From positions 1-20,906 of the forward strand of contig JAFVZE010000396.1 in the NCBI GenBank assembly GCA_017508315.1: 20,906 nucleotides of DNA, read 5' to 3'. The notes beneath the pieces were generated by a model. That model was given only the letters and a program-made list of their open reading frames with translations. It ran no database searches and was not told where the DNA came from. Position numbers and translations under genes: made by a program. This document shows positions 10,201 to 16,085 of this stretch, in pieces. Numbering within the stretch: position 1 is the first letter of the stretch; each line of letters opens with the position of its first letter. The DNA comes from Kiritimatiellia bacterium (GTDB taxonomy: Bacteria > Verrucomicrobiota > Kiritimatiellia > RFP12 > UBA1067).

Positions 10201-10421
10201 CCGGAAGGGAACTTGACGACATAATGCCCGCGGTAACCCTCCCCCTGATCCTTCACCGCGGCGGTCTCTCCGGCCGCTGGCACGAGGTCCCCGTCCCAAT
10301 TGTCGCCGTCGGTGAAGTATCCGGTCTTCTCCGCAGGCTTCCAATATTTCATATTCGGATACGGATCTGCCGCCGCGCAAAGAAGCGCAGACGCCGCCAG
10401 AATCAATATTGCTTTTTTCAT
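7203..10421 (-). CDS. Secreted beta-helix protein with autotransporter-associated repeats (N-terminal 1072 residues)
   Basis: Signal peptide MKKAILILAASALLCAAA, then a motif typical of autotransporter-associated beta-strand proteins (FTDGDNWDGDLVPAAGETA, about 35-54). A long run of short beta-strands rich in G, N, D, V and T follows, as in right-handed beta-helices. Residues 368-433 and 434-499 are tandem copies of one roughly 66-residue unit (TENYQLILKNGGAVALEDNA versus TENGKLTVRSGGTVALSDSA). The N-terminal motif recurs from about 887 (ATWLGKGTDWAAADNWDGG). The frame ends at an in-frame TAA, but the fold clearly continues past it. A purine-rich ribosome-binding site (AAAGGAAAGG) precedes the ATG, and the gap to the upstream hydrolase gene is 23 bp. 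The likely role is a surface or exported structural or adhesive protein. No catalytic residues can be named. Confidence 0.82.
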   Translation of the reverse strand: MKKAILILAASALLCAAADPYPNMKYWKPAEKTGYFTDGDNWDGDLVPAAGETAAVKDQGEGYRGHYVVKFPSGLTTVNSLLYFATLYADSSVTLDTTEGGFYHVPAEVPASYKGFGFYTSGEDHFFNFENTRNNVATCSFTGGKIKAYADGDVFRLDVESGNLNWYNPNGVQTASELVLSKGNAVVTAKAGSSLDAGRILLRNGVFAVEGGTHAFHADFYVNDAFTGVNTLFSQSSGTIRQDGGITFVGKCKDSENRFELKGDAEFIQTDGRDFQVGAASGTRAFFEMSDNARATLSRFRMSTGDPSNGEMESRAVVSDNARLTLLNEAIIGERTLENVPSLELSGNAALNSKGVFRVGYPNQGNGVVTLDDDAVFLAEGEVNVHDDGLIAAGGRSKLRTENYQLILKNGGAVALEDNAKFEAVSGVNIENGSLTLTNDAAFLTSGDVYVNADCLVDASAASEIRTENGKLTVRSGGTVALSDSARLETVDGANVEGGVLSFSESASLMMNTNAGHQCKINVVDGGLLELDGGDSIFSCLWSESGNLEKESVIRVKKGTHRSIYQGDGMVPLSIGGAGAKGVFEMTGGTVIVPRMVRVGIGNTGEGYAVFRLSGGLFEIDETANESNFNVADEDHSKGRVELLGGKLRCQHLRGWSGSKLQNPNATGSATLYADGGALAPNRLTSDSLLKNFDDAVLGEKGLTVDTEYRDISISQAFTDAPGTAGLFTKTGVGALTVLKESGHSRTLVNQGELNFSVPRFGRNVTVIGGASISTVGAPASIEVESLTLGSDESVGYVKIDSGDTITVTGGSDGLRIIKGVVICDGLSDPVEYPVFNILGEVDADKLAGELAKIRCPNSNKENFISFVPQVTENGVTVKLKVEPYVHTGATWLGKGTDWAAADNWDGGVPDPATIATFPAEAAEKSVTVGADRAFEANVTGGEYVFAGEGELTLDRISVSGGSLAVNVPQTPNMGMEIDVAVNTAVAFNRPVESSSGLDKIIKTGTGLLTLGASPAWYGSWAFNGGKTVATKPSSLGAHQDVNGSVSVGAATLRLEMEPRAVGEETTVAKRL
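8925..9320 (-). repeat. Tandem duplication of a ~66-residue beta-helix unit
   Basis: Two consecutive units (protein residues 368-433 and 434-499) align along their length. Shared landmarks are the TLxxDAxFLxxGxVxV opening, the RTEN step and an ending like VNIENG versus ANVEGG. The DNA of the two units has diverged well below identity, so the duplication is old. Confidence 0.75.
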
Positions 10422-10429
10422 GTCGTTTT

Positions 10430-10440
10430 CCTTTCCTTTG
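10430..10440 (-). promoter_or_regulatory. Purine-rich ribosome-binding site for the beta-helix gene
   Basis: AAAGGAAAGG on the minus strand ends about 8 nt before ATG 10421, in the 23-bp gap after the upstream hydrolase gene. Confidence 0.55.
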
Positions 10441-10444
10441 TAAA

Positions 10445-13400
10445 TTATCGGTCGCGATAAAGGTCAAGCCGCAGAACCGTCAGCGGTTCAATGGAGGTAC
10501 GGTCGGGATTTTCCGCCGGGGAATTGGCGCCGATGTTGATGCGGTTTTTCTCGCCGAAACGCAATAGCCCGGTGATGTCGATGTCGGTGATGTTCCCGAA
10601 GTTGTGATGATGCCTGCGCATGAAGCGATCGCGCACGCGCACGCCTCTGGGCACATCGCGCGCACCTTCCATGTAAAGGCGCACGCGGTATTTCCCCTGC
10701 CACTTCCGCGGCACGTAAAGCTCCACCGCATCGCGACCGTCGGCTCCGCGCACAATCGCCGTTTTTCCTCCGCTCTTCAGCAGATCGACGCTCGCGAGGG
10801 GGTTCTCCCGCCGGTAGAGATAAACGCAGCCGTTCATCCCCGTAAATCGGCCGCCTTGCGGACTATCGGCGAATTCGACCGAAAGCTCGTTGCCTTTCTC
10901 CCTGAGAAGCGCCGTGACATCGAGATCAATATAACCGCTCAGCGTCTTTTCCGCCAGCACCTTGCCGTTCAGCGTGATCGTGGCCGGCGAAAGGAAATGC
11001 GGCCCGACCCACGCCCCCGTCACGAACCGCACGACACCGCCGCCTTTCAACCATGCGGCATCGTCAAGATCGAACGTTTTGCGGCAGAGCGCGCCTTTCC
11101 CTTCCGGCCATCCCCAGAACTGGAGACAGTCGAGAGGAGGCGGGGAACGGGGAGCGGGGAGCGGGGAACTGGTGAGGATCGTCCAGCCTTCCTTCAGATC
11201 CTGTGTCGGATCTTTCCATTCGCCTTCGCTGTATTTCGAAAAATCGCGCACCGGCTTTTTAAGTTCGCGCCACTGCACTTTGGACTCCGCCCACCAGTGT
11301 TCGAGCGCGCCGCCGACATCGTGACAGCTGACGTTCAGGACCGCCACTTCCTGCGGCGGCAGCGCAACCTTCACCGTCGCGACGCCGGCCGCCTCATCCC
11401 AATCAAACGGAAGTCCTTTTTCGACAGGATTAACAGGATTTACAGGATTACCAGCATACCCAATAATTCTCCTAGGTTTCTTTCCTGTCCTCAACTTCAC
11501 CTCTGTGACTCTGTGCCTTTGTGCCTCTGTGTTAAAACCATCTCCTTCTTCATTGAAATTGCACAGCACCGCCACGAGGTCTAGTCCGTTCTTCGAGCGG
11601 TATGGCTGCGCCAGCACGAGCCGGTCGTCCGTTTCCACAAGTGCTTTGGGCTGTCCGCAGGCGGCGAACAGGTCGCGCAGAAACTTCCGCTCGACCTCGT
11701 CGGACGGATTCCACATGCCTTTCGAATCTTCGCTGCCGCGCCAGAACATCGATCCGAGGTGGATGACCAGCCCCTTCCCGACCCGTCGCGCCGTCGCCGC
11801 GACGCGGCCGTCATCCCAGCTCAAAACCGGTTCCGTGTCCGGCGCGACGACATCAAGCGCGAAATCAAGCTGATAAACGCGTTTCTTGGCGCCGTAAATC
11901 GTCTGCCCGGCGAACGACGGGAAATACCGGCTTCCCGAAGGAACCGACACCTTCGGCACATATCCGGGGCGGACGGCGTTTTCCCCGATTTTCGAACCTG
12001 TCAGCGCCGCCATCGGCCAGACGCCGGCTTTGAGCGGCGTCGATTTCCCGGTAAAAGGATAGGCGATGAAGACCCCTCCCTTCTCCACCCACGACCTGAT
12101 CCGGGAGACATGCGACTCGGAAATGATCTCGTTGCCGCAGTCGACCATCACCTTGAAGCCGTCCATCTTGCCGTCCTCTATCCCGTCGTCGTCGATGTAG
12201 AGATACGACTGGCCGATCGACTGCAACTCGCCTCGCCCGAGGTCGTAATTCCACGGCGAGTGGATTTTCTCAACCGTCGCGTCGACGGCCGGGAACGGCT
12301 CCGGGAACGCATCGCCGGTCAGCGCCGTGCGGCGGTAAATGAGCACCTGCGGCTGTTTGAGATCGATATCGTAAGTACCCATGCGCGCAAACAAGGCCTT
12401 GTGCGAAAGCCACCACCGGCGCAACGCGGGATCGCGCGAATACGTCTGCGCCAGAAAGACCGGTTTATGCATGTCGAGCCCGGCGAGAAACACGCGCAAC
12501 GCCGAGCGCCGCGCACCGGCGACATCGTCGCAGGGACCGGCCAGTTCGCTGGTGCCTTCATAACCGTAAAGCTTCGCATAGCGCTTGTACCACGGGAAGA
12601 ACCACACCCCCTCGCCGGTAAACTGCGCGAACGCGCCCCAGTCACGCAGCAGACGATTCGCGACGGGCTGACCGAAATGCATCGGCGCCATGAATTCGAT
12701 CGGCGCGTCGGGATCGGCCTGACGCATCGCGTCGAACACCGTTTCGCAGCGTTCGGCCTTTGTGTCGCGCCGCCAGTCATGCCACATTGTCCACAGGCGG
12801 CAGCGGTCTTGAGCCATATTCGGATAAACGGCCGGCTTTTCCGTCGAGAGAAACACGCGGCCGTTCCAGAAAATTCCGCGCAGAAGAATTTCGAGAACGT
12901 TCCCGCCTTCTTTGAGCCGATCGGTCACATCCAGCGCGCACCACCGGCCGACGCTCACCGCCGGCGCGCCATTGAGCGAGACGTCGTGACGCACCTGCAT
13001 CCCGCCCGTGTCGGCCATCGGGAAAAAGTAGAGATAAACCCGGCCACCCGCCTTGACGCTTTCCGCGGCGGCCTCGCCGTGCCATTCGAAAACGCGCCGG
13101 AATCTGCGCTCGGCCGTGTATTTCACGTTGAGCGCGGCGCTCTCGCCGCCGTAGAGCGAAAGGAAATCCCTGTTTCCGGGGAAGTCGGGCAGTTCCCGCC
13201 ACGCGCTCTCCGCGTCCGTCGGTTTTGAATCGCCCGCCCCCTTCGTCTGCCAGGTTCCGTAAAGATCGAGCACCATCCCCGAAAGCCCGGCGAAATGCGC
13301 GAACTCCGGAACCGGCACGTCGCGCCAGGAGGCGAACGGGCGGTCGGGCCGGTTGAACATCGCCGCCGCCGTCTTGAGCGTGACACCTTTCCCGCGAAGA

Positions 13401-14398
13401 TACGCATGCCACGAATTGCTCGCGGCCGGCGAATAGTCCGCGTGCCAGTCGTACCACGGCTGATGGACGAGTTCTCCCGCCGGGTGCATCCATGTGCGGA
13501 CCTTTCCGGTCGTGTCGAGCCGCCGCATCGCTTTTTTCGCGTGTGCGGCGGTATAGCCCCAGATGTCTTCATCATACCACGACGCGTGCGGAAGATGGTT
13601 GTGATACCTGATCCACCCGTTCTGCATCCACGGCGCAGGCCGGTCCATCCGCCCGGCGAATCGGCGCGTAAACCAGAAATACGAGGACGTGTCGCCCGCC
13701 GGCAGATAGAGCCTCACGCCGAACGGAACGCCGTAATCCTCCGCAAGTTTCCGGCGCGAATAGATGAGCGGCGAAAGAATGCCGTCCGAATTGTCGAACC
13801 CCTCCTCCTGAAGCCAGTTGTCGAAATGGATCGACCCCATCTCGCGCAGGAAGGCGAAATCTTCGCGCGGATCGAGCGGCTGATCGGCGGCTTGATCCCC
13901 GTCGCGGGCGGCAGACCTCGCCCGCGCCATCCAGCCATGATAATCCTCAAGTCCGCCGACGCCGTAGACGCCCCAACCGAACGCTTTCATCCACTCCGGC
14001 ACGGCGGCCTTTCCGACGAGCGCATCACGCCCGTTGCGGGAAAGAAACGCCTCCAGCGCTTTGCGGTCTTCCGCGCCGCGGATTACGGTCGTCAGACCGG
14101 CCCGCCCGACGGCGAACGCCGCGCCGGACCCCGTTTCGTGTATGCCGTCTTTGAACGTTACCGCTCCGTCCGCGTAAAGATCGTGCAGGAACTTTCCCGC
14201 CACCGTCTCGGCGTTTTCCGGCGTCTCGCACCTGAATGACCAGACGGCCACCCTGCCGCTCCCGTCAAGGTCGATGGTCTCGCGCGACGCGTCGACACGC
14301 CCGAATCCCCGCAGATTCTCCGTCACGGGCGATGCGACGCAGCACATGGCGGCCAGAGACGCGGCAAGCAGCGGGATTTGGATCTTTACCTTTTCCAT
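10445..14398 (-). CDS. Very large secreted glycoside hydrolase-like protein (GH42-like candidate)
   Basis: 1317 residues starting with a signal peptide (IPLLAASLAAMCCVASP). The body has aromatic-rich segments like clan GH-A beta-galactosidases (FDNWLQEEGFDN, WMHPAGELVHQPWYDWHADY, GVWFFPWYKRY). A galactose-binding-type beta-sandwich (about 440-530, DVSLNGAPAVSV...LDVTDRLKEGGNVLEI) interrupts the barrel-like regions. A stretch at about 740-850 resembles the beta-galactosidase trimerisation/amidotransferase-like domain (VDCGNEIISESHVSRIRSWV, GGVFIAYPFTG). A second jelly-roll lies at about 1100-1180. I cannot assign the catalytic pair or a CAZy family with certainty. Residues about 953-990 and 1070-1085 are encoded by dispersed short repeats inserted in frame, so the C-terminal third may be partly degraded or under relaxed selection. 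The gene follows the sigma factor after 27 bp with only a weak ribosome-binding site. Confidence 0.72.
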   Translation of the reverse strand: MEKVKIQIPLLAASLAAMCCVASPVTENLRGFGRVDASRETIDLDGSGRVAVWSFRCETPENAETVAGKFLHDLYADGAVTFKDGIHETGSGAAFAVGRAGLTTVIRGAEDRKALEAFLSRNGRDALVGKAAVPEWMKAFGWGVYGVGGLEDYHGWMARARSAARDGDQAADQPLDPREDFAFLREMGSIHFDNWLQEEGFDNSDGILSPLIYSRRKLAEDYGVPFGVRLYLPAGDTSSYFWFTRRFAGRMDRPAPWMQNGWIRYHNHLPHASWYDEDIWGYTAAHAKKAMRRLDTTGKVRTWMHPAGELVHQPWYDWHADYSPAASNSWHAYLRGKGVTLKTAAAMFNRPDRPFASWRDVPVPEFAHFAGLSGMVLDLYGTWQTKGAGDSKPTDAESAWRELPDFPGNRDFLSLYGGESAALNVKYTAERRFRRVFEWHGEAAAESVKAGGRVYLYFFPMADTGGMQVRHDVSLNGAPAVSVGRWCALDVTDRLKEGGNVLEILLRGIFWNGRVFLSTEKPAVYPNMAQDRCRLWTMWHDWRRDTKAERCETVFDAMRQADPDAPIEFMAPMHFGQPVANRLLRDWGAFAQFTGEGVWFFPWYKRYAKLYGYEGTSELAGPCDDVAGARRSALRVFLAGLDMHKPVFLAQTYSRDPALRRWWLSHKALFARMGTYDIDLKQPQVLIYRRTALTGDAFPEPFPAVDATVEKIHSPWNYDLGRGELQSIGQSYLYIDDDGIEDGKMDGFKVMVDCGNEIISESHVSRIRSWVEKGGVFIAYPFTGKSTPLKAGVWPMAALTGSKIGENAVRPGYVPKVSVPSGSRYFPSFAGQTIYGAKKRVYQLDFALDVVAPDTEPVLSWDDGRVAATARRVGKGLVIHLGSMFWRGSEDSKGMWNPSDEVERKFLRDLFAACGQPKALVETDDRLVLAQPYRSKNGLDLVAVLCNFNEEGDGFNTEAQRHRVTEVKLRTGKKPRRIIGYAGNPVNPVNPVEKGLPFDWDEAAGVATVKVALPPQEVAVLNVSCHDVGGALEHWWAESKVQWRELKKPVRDFSKYSEGEWKDPTQDLKEGWTILTSSPLPAPRSPPPLDCLQFWGWPEGKGALCRKTFDLDDAAWLKGGGVVRFVTGAWVGPHFLSPATITLNGKVLAEKTLSGYIDLDVTALLREKGNELSVEFADSPQGGRFTGMNGCVYLYRRENPLASVDLLKSGGKTAIVRGADGRDAVELYVPRKWQGKYRVRLYMEGARDVPRGVRVRDRFMRRHHHNFGNITDIDITGLLRFGEKNRINIGANSPAENPDRTSIEPLTVLRLDLYRDR
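11142..11169. repeat. Four 7-bp units GGGGARC inside the large hydrolase gene
   Basis: Units at 11142-11148, 11149-11155, 11156-11162 and 11163-11169 read ggggaac, ggggagc, ggggagc, ggggaac on the plus strand. On the coding strand they give SSPLPAPRSPPP. Peptides of the type SPLPAPRSP are a familiar product of dispersed intergenic repeats that have invaded coding sequence. Confidence 0.85.
11423..11452. repeat. 9-bp repeat ACAGGATTW inside the large hydrolase gene
   Basis: Three copies of acaggatt(a/t) follow a ttttcg lead-in and are read on the coding strand as NPVNPVNPVEK. The same motif is known as a dispersed short repeat in many bacterial and metagenomic assemblies. Confidence 0.85.
11484..11537. 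repeat. CTCTGTG-type dispersed repeat encoding TEAQRHR
   Basis: The plus strand has ctctgtgactctgtgcctttgtgcctctgtgtt in spaced units, read on the coding strand as NTEAQRHRVTEV. TEAQRHRE peptides are a well-known signature of a dispersed repeat translated by chance. Here the ORF stays open across it. Confidence 0.8.
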
Positions 14399-14425
14399 CT
14401 TCTACTTCAAGCGGCGGACGGACGG

Positions 14426-15793
14426 CTACTCGAACACGGCCTTTCCCCATATTGACGGATATTGATAATAGCCTCGCGGCGGCACATCCCTGTACGACGC
14501 CGGGATGTTCTTCGAAACGTTTTCAATGATCTGCCCGGAGCACGCCTCGCCCGCCGCGTCGCTGAAGTGGATGTTCCATGTATTGGCGCGCACCTCACCG
14601 GTCTTCGGCGGGATGATGCCGACCAGCGCCCATTCGATCGCATATTCGAAAACGAAACCGCGGCCGTCGGCATGCTTCAGATAGGCACCCTGCCAGGCGT
14701 TCCGCGGGAAATCAAACTCCTGATGCCCGTGTATGTTCTTGTGGACGCAAAGCAATTCCCTTCCCGATCGGCGGTCGCAGTACAGGACCAGAGAGACGAC
14801 CTTTTCGTCCGGAGGCGGCGCGTCCGCGCCGGGAAGCGCCTTTTCGGGAACCGGCCAACCGAGCGATGGATCCGTCGACAGACGGCAGATCACGCTTCCG
14901 CCGGCGAATCGGTACCCGTCGATCGCCTCGGTATTGTTGCGCATCGGATCGGGAGTGCGCACGTCACCGGCGATGTACAGGCGCTTCCCGTCCCACATCA
15001 TCCGCATGGACACGTTGTAGTCGCGGTCGTACGGCGGATTGCAGGCGGCTTTGAACACCGGCTCGCCCCACTCGTCGAGTTTCCCGTCGATCTTGACATC
15101 TCCCGTCGCGCGGCGGACGACGATTTCGTGCACTTTCGGCGTATTGAACGACAGCCCTCCGCCGGACTCCCTATGGGGCTTCGGCATCCTCATGGTCACA
15201 ACTGTCGTCACACAGCCGACAAGAAAGCCTATCGCGAGCGCGAGCCATGCCCCCGGCGAGCCGAGGTAACGCCGGAGCCGGTCGGCAAGGACGCTCTTCG
15301 CGACGCTGAGCCGCCATTTTACGGTGCCGATCGGACGATTGAGCACCTTGGCGATCTCCTTGAGAGGCATGCCCATCATGTAATGCATGACGATGGTCTT
15401 GCGGTATTCGGGCGCAAGCCGGCTGATCGCAGCTCTCACGACATCGTTGTCGGAATTCTTGAGAATGGTGTCGTCCGTTTCGTTCGATATCAGATTTTCG
15501 TTCGCTTCAAGGATGTCGGGATCTACGGAACGGGTATTCCGTTCTACCATCCGGCGGACATCCATGGCGCGTATGTTTCGCAGAATGCCCAGGAGCCAGG
15601 AAAGCGGCCTGTCCTTGCTCCGGCAGGATGCCCATTCGCGCAAAGCGGCATCCATGGTTCTGAGAACGAGCTCTTCCGCGTCACCGACATCATCGCAATA
15701 ACGACGCGCTTCGGCAAAAAGCGAAACACGGTATTCGGACAGAATCCGAATAACCGATTCGTCTGGCGAAATGTCTTCGTTCGTCTCCTTCAT
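14426..15793 (-). CDS. Membrane-anchored ECF-type sigma factor with CBM9-like extracytoplasmic domain
   Basis: 455 residues from ATG 15793-15791. Residues about 20-90 are sigma-70 region 2 (DDVGDAEELVLRTMDAAL, RPLSWLLGILRNIRAMDV). Residues about 118-175 are region 4 with its helix-turn-helix (APEYRKTIVMHYMMGMPLKE, NRPIGTVKWRLSVAKSVL). One transmembrane helix follows at 181-200 (GAWLALAIGFLVGCVTTVVT), then a CBM9-like domain at about 226-455 (DVKIDGKLDEWGEP, MMWDGKRLYIAGDV, GGSVICRLSTDPSLGWPVP, FEYAIEWALVGI). Sigma domains in the cytoplasm fused through a membrane span to an outside sugar-binding-like fold suggest a one-protein glycan sensor and transcription activator. The frame is open 54 residues further upstream, but that stretch covers the predicted promoter and looks non-coding. 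It is the first gene of the leftward operon, and its own promoter copy suggests autoregulation. No separate anti-sigma gene is seen. Confidence 0.88.
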   Translation of the reverse strand: MKETNEDISPDESVIRILSEYRVSLFAEARRYCDDVGDAEELVLRTMDAALREWASCRSKDRPLSWLLGILRNIRAMDVRRMVERNTRSVDPDILEANENLISNETDDTILKNSDNDVVRAAISRLAPEYRKTIVMHYMMGMPLKEIAKVLNRPIGTVKWRLSVAKSVLADRLRRYLGSPGAWLALAIGFLVGCVTTVVTMRMPKPHRESGGGLSFNTPKVHEIVVRRATGDVKIDGKLDEWGEPVFKAACNPPYDRDYNVSMRMMWDGKRLYIAGDVRTPDPMRNNTEAIDGYRFAGGSVICRLSTDPSLGWPVPEKALPGADAPPPDEKVVSLVLYCDRRSGRELLCVHKNIHGHQEFDFPRNAWQGAYLKHADGRGFVFEYAIEWALVGIIPPKTGEVRANTWNIHFSDAAGEACSGQIIENVSKNIPASYRDVPPRGYYQYPSIWGKAVFE

Positions 15794-15855
15794 CGCATCA
15801 CGGGCTGTACTGGAACACGGGCACGAAACCGATACGCACCATTCTATAAAACAGT

Positions 15856-15882
15856 AGTATCTTTTAATATGAAAAAGGTTGG
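15856..15882 (-). promoter_or_regulatory. Predicted promoter of the sigma-factor operon (CCAACC-15-GATACT)
   Basis: On the minus strand, CCAACC (15882-15877) followed by a T5 run, a 15-nt spacer in total, then GATACT (15861-15856). The same boxes, T-run and spacing occur in the opposite direction in front of the esterase gene. The AAC core in the upstream box is reminiscent of -35 elements of ECF sigma factors. A start point about 7 nt after the -10 box would give a leader of roughly 55 nt before ATG 15793. Inferred by comparison, not measured. Confidence 0.65.
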
Positions 15883-15974
15883 AATTTATTTTCAGAAGAT
15901 TACTGCTTTTCAGCACACCTCCCGTCTCCCCCACCCCGTTAAAGCGTATTAACATGATAGATTATATCAAAAAC

Positions 15975-16001
15975 CCAACCTTTTTTCGTTTCGCGGATAC
16001 T
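15975..16001 (+). promoter_or_regulatory. Predicted promoter of the esterase-mannosidase operon (CCAACC-15-GATACT)
   Basis: CCAACC (15975-15980), T6 run, a spacer of 15 nt in total, GATACT (15996-16001). Boxes and spacing match the divergent copy exactly while the second half of the spacer differs, as expected for conserved promoter boxes and not for a recent duplication. The predicted leader is about 75-80 nt before ATG 16086. Confidence 0.65.
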
Positions 16002-16075
16002 GTAGTGGATAAGAGAAGGCTTTTGCGCCGCTGAACCGAAAGCGGCATGCCGGCTTTTCAAAAAACACAAATATC

Positions 16076-16080
16076 AGGAG
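16076..16080 (+). promoter_or_regulatory. Ribosome-binding site AGGAG fixing the esterase start at 16086
   Basis: AGGAG with a 5-nt spacer to ATG 16086, directly before a signal-peptide-like N-terminus. It decides against the in-frame ATG at 16047, which lacks both. Confidence 0.75.
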
Positions 16081-16085
16081 ATCAG

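Larger units (their letters stand above)
15794..16085. other. AT-rich divergent intergenic region
   Basis: The only sizeable gene-free gap, 292 bp and clearly more AT-rich than its flanks between about 15843 and 16080. It holds two facing copies of a promoter-like element (minus-strand copy 15882-15856, plus-strand copy 15975-16001), so a 92-bp block separates the two CCAACC boxes. No RNA gene or terminator hairpin was recognised. Confidence 0.8.

Noticed and set aside
11759..13228. 489-codon open frame on the plus strand
   Set aside because: Antisense to the large hydrolase gene, with no domain, no ribosome-binding site and Arg-rich composition.
14462..15952. 496-codon open frame on the plus strand opposite the sigma factor
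   Set aside because: The minus strand has a clear sigma-70 plus CBM9 protein across the same bases; the plus-strand frame has no motif.
15794..15955. 54-residue N-terminal extension of the sigma factor
   Set aside because: The stretch is AT-rich, overlaps the predicted promoter boxes and has no sigma-like sequence; the family-like protein begins at ATG 15793.
16047..16085. Earlier in-frame ATG for the esterase
   Set aside because: It would put 13 polar residues before the signal peptide and lacks a ribosome-binding site, while AGGAG stands 5 nt before ATG 16086.
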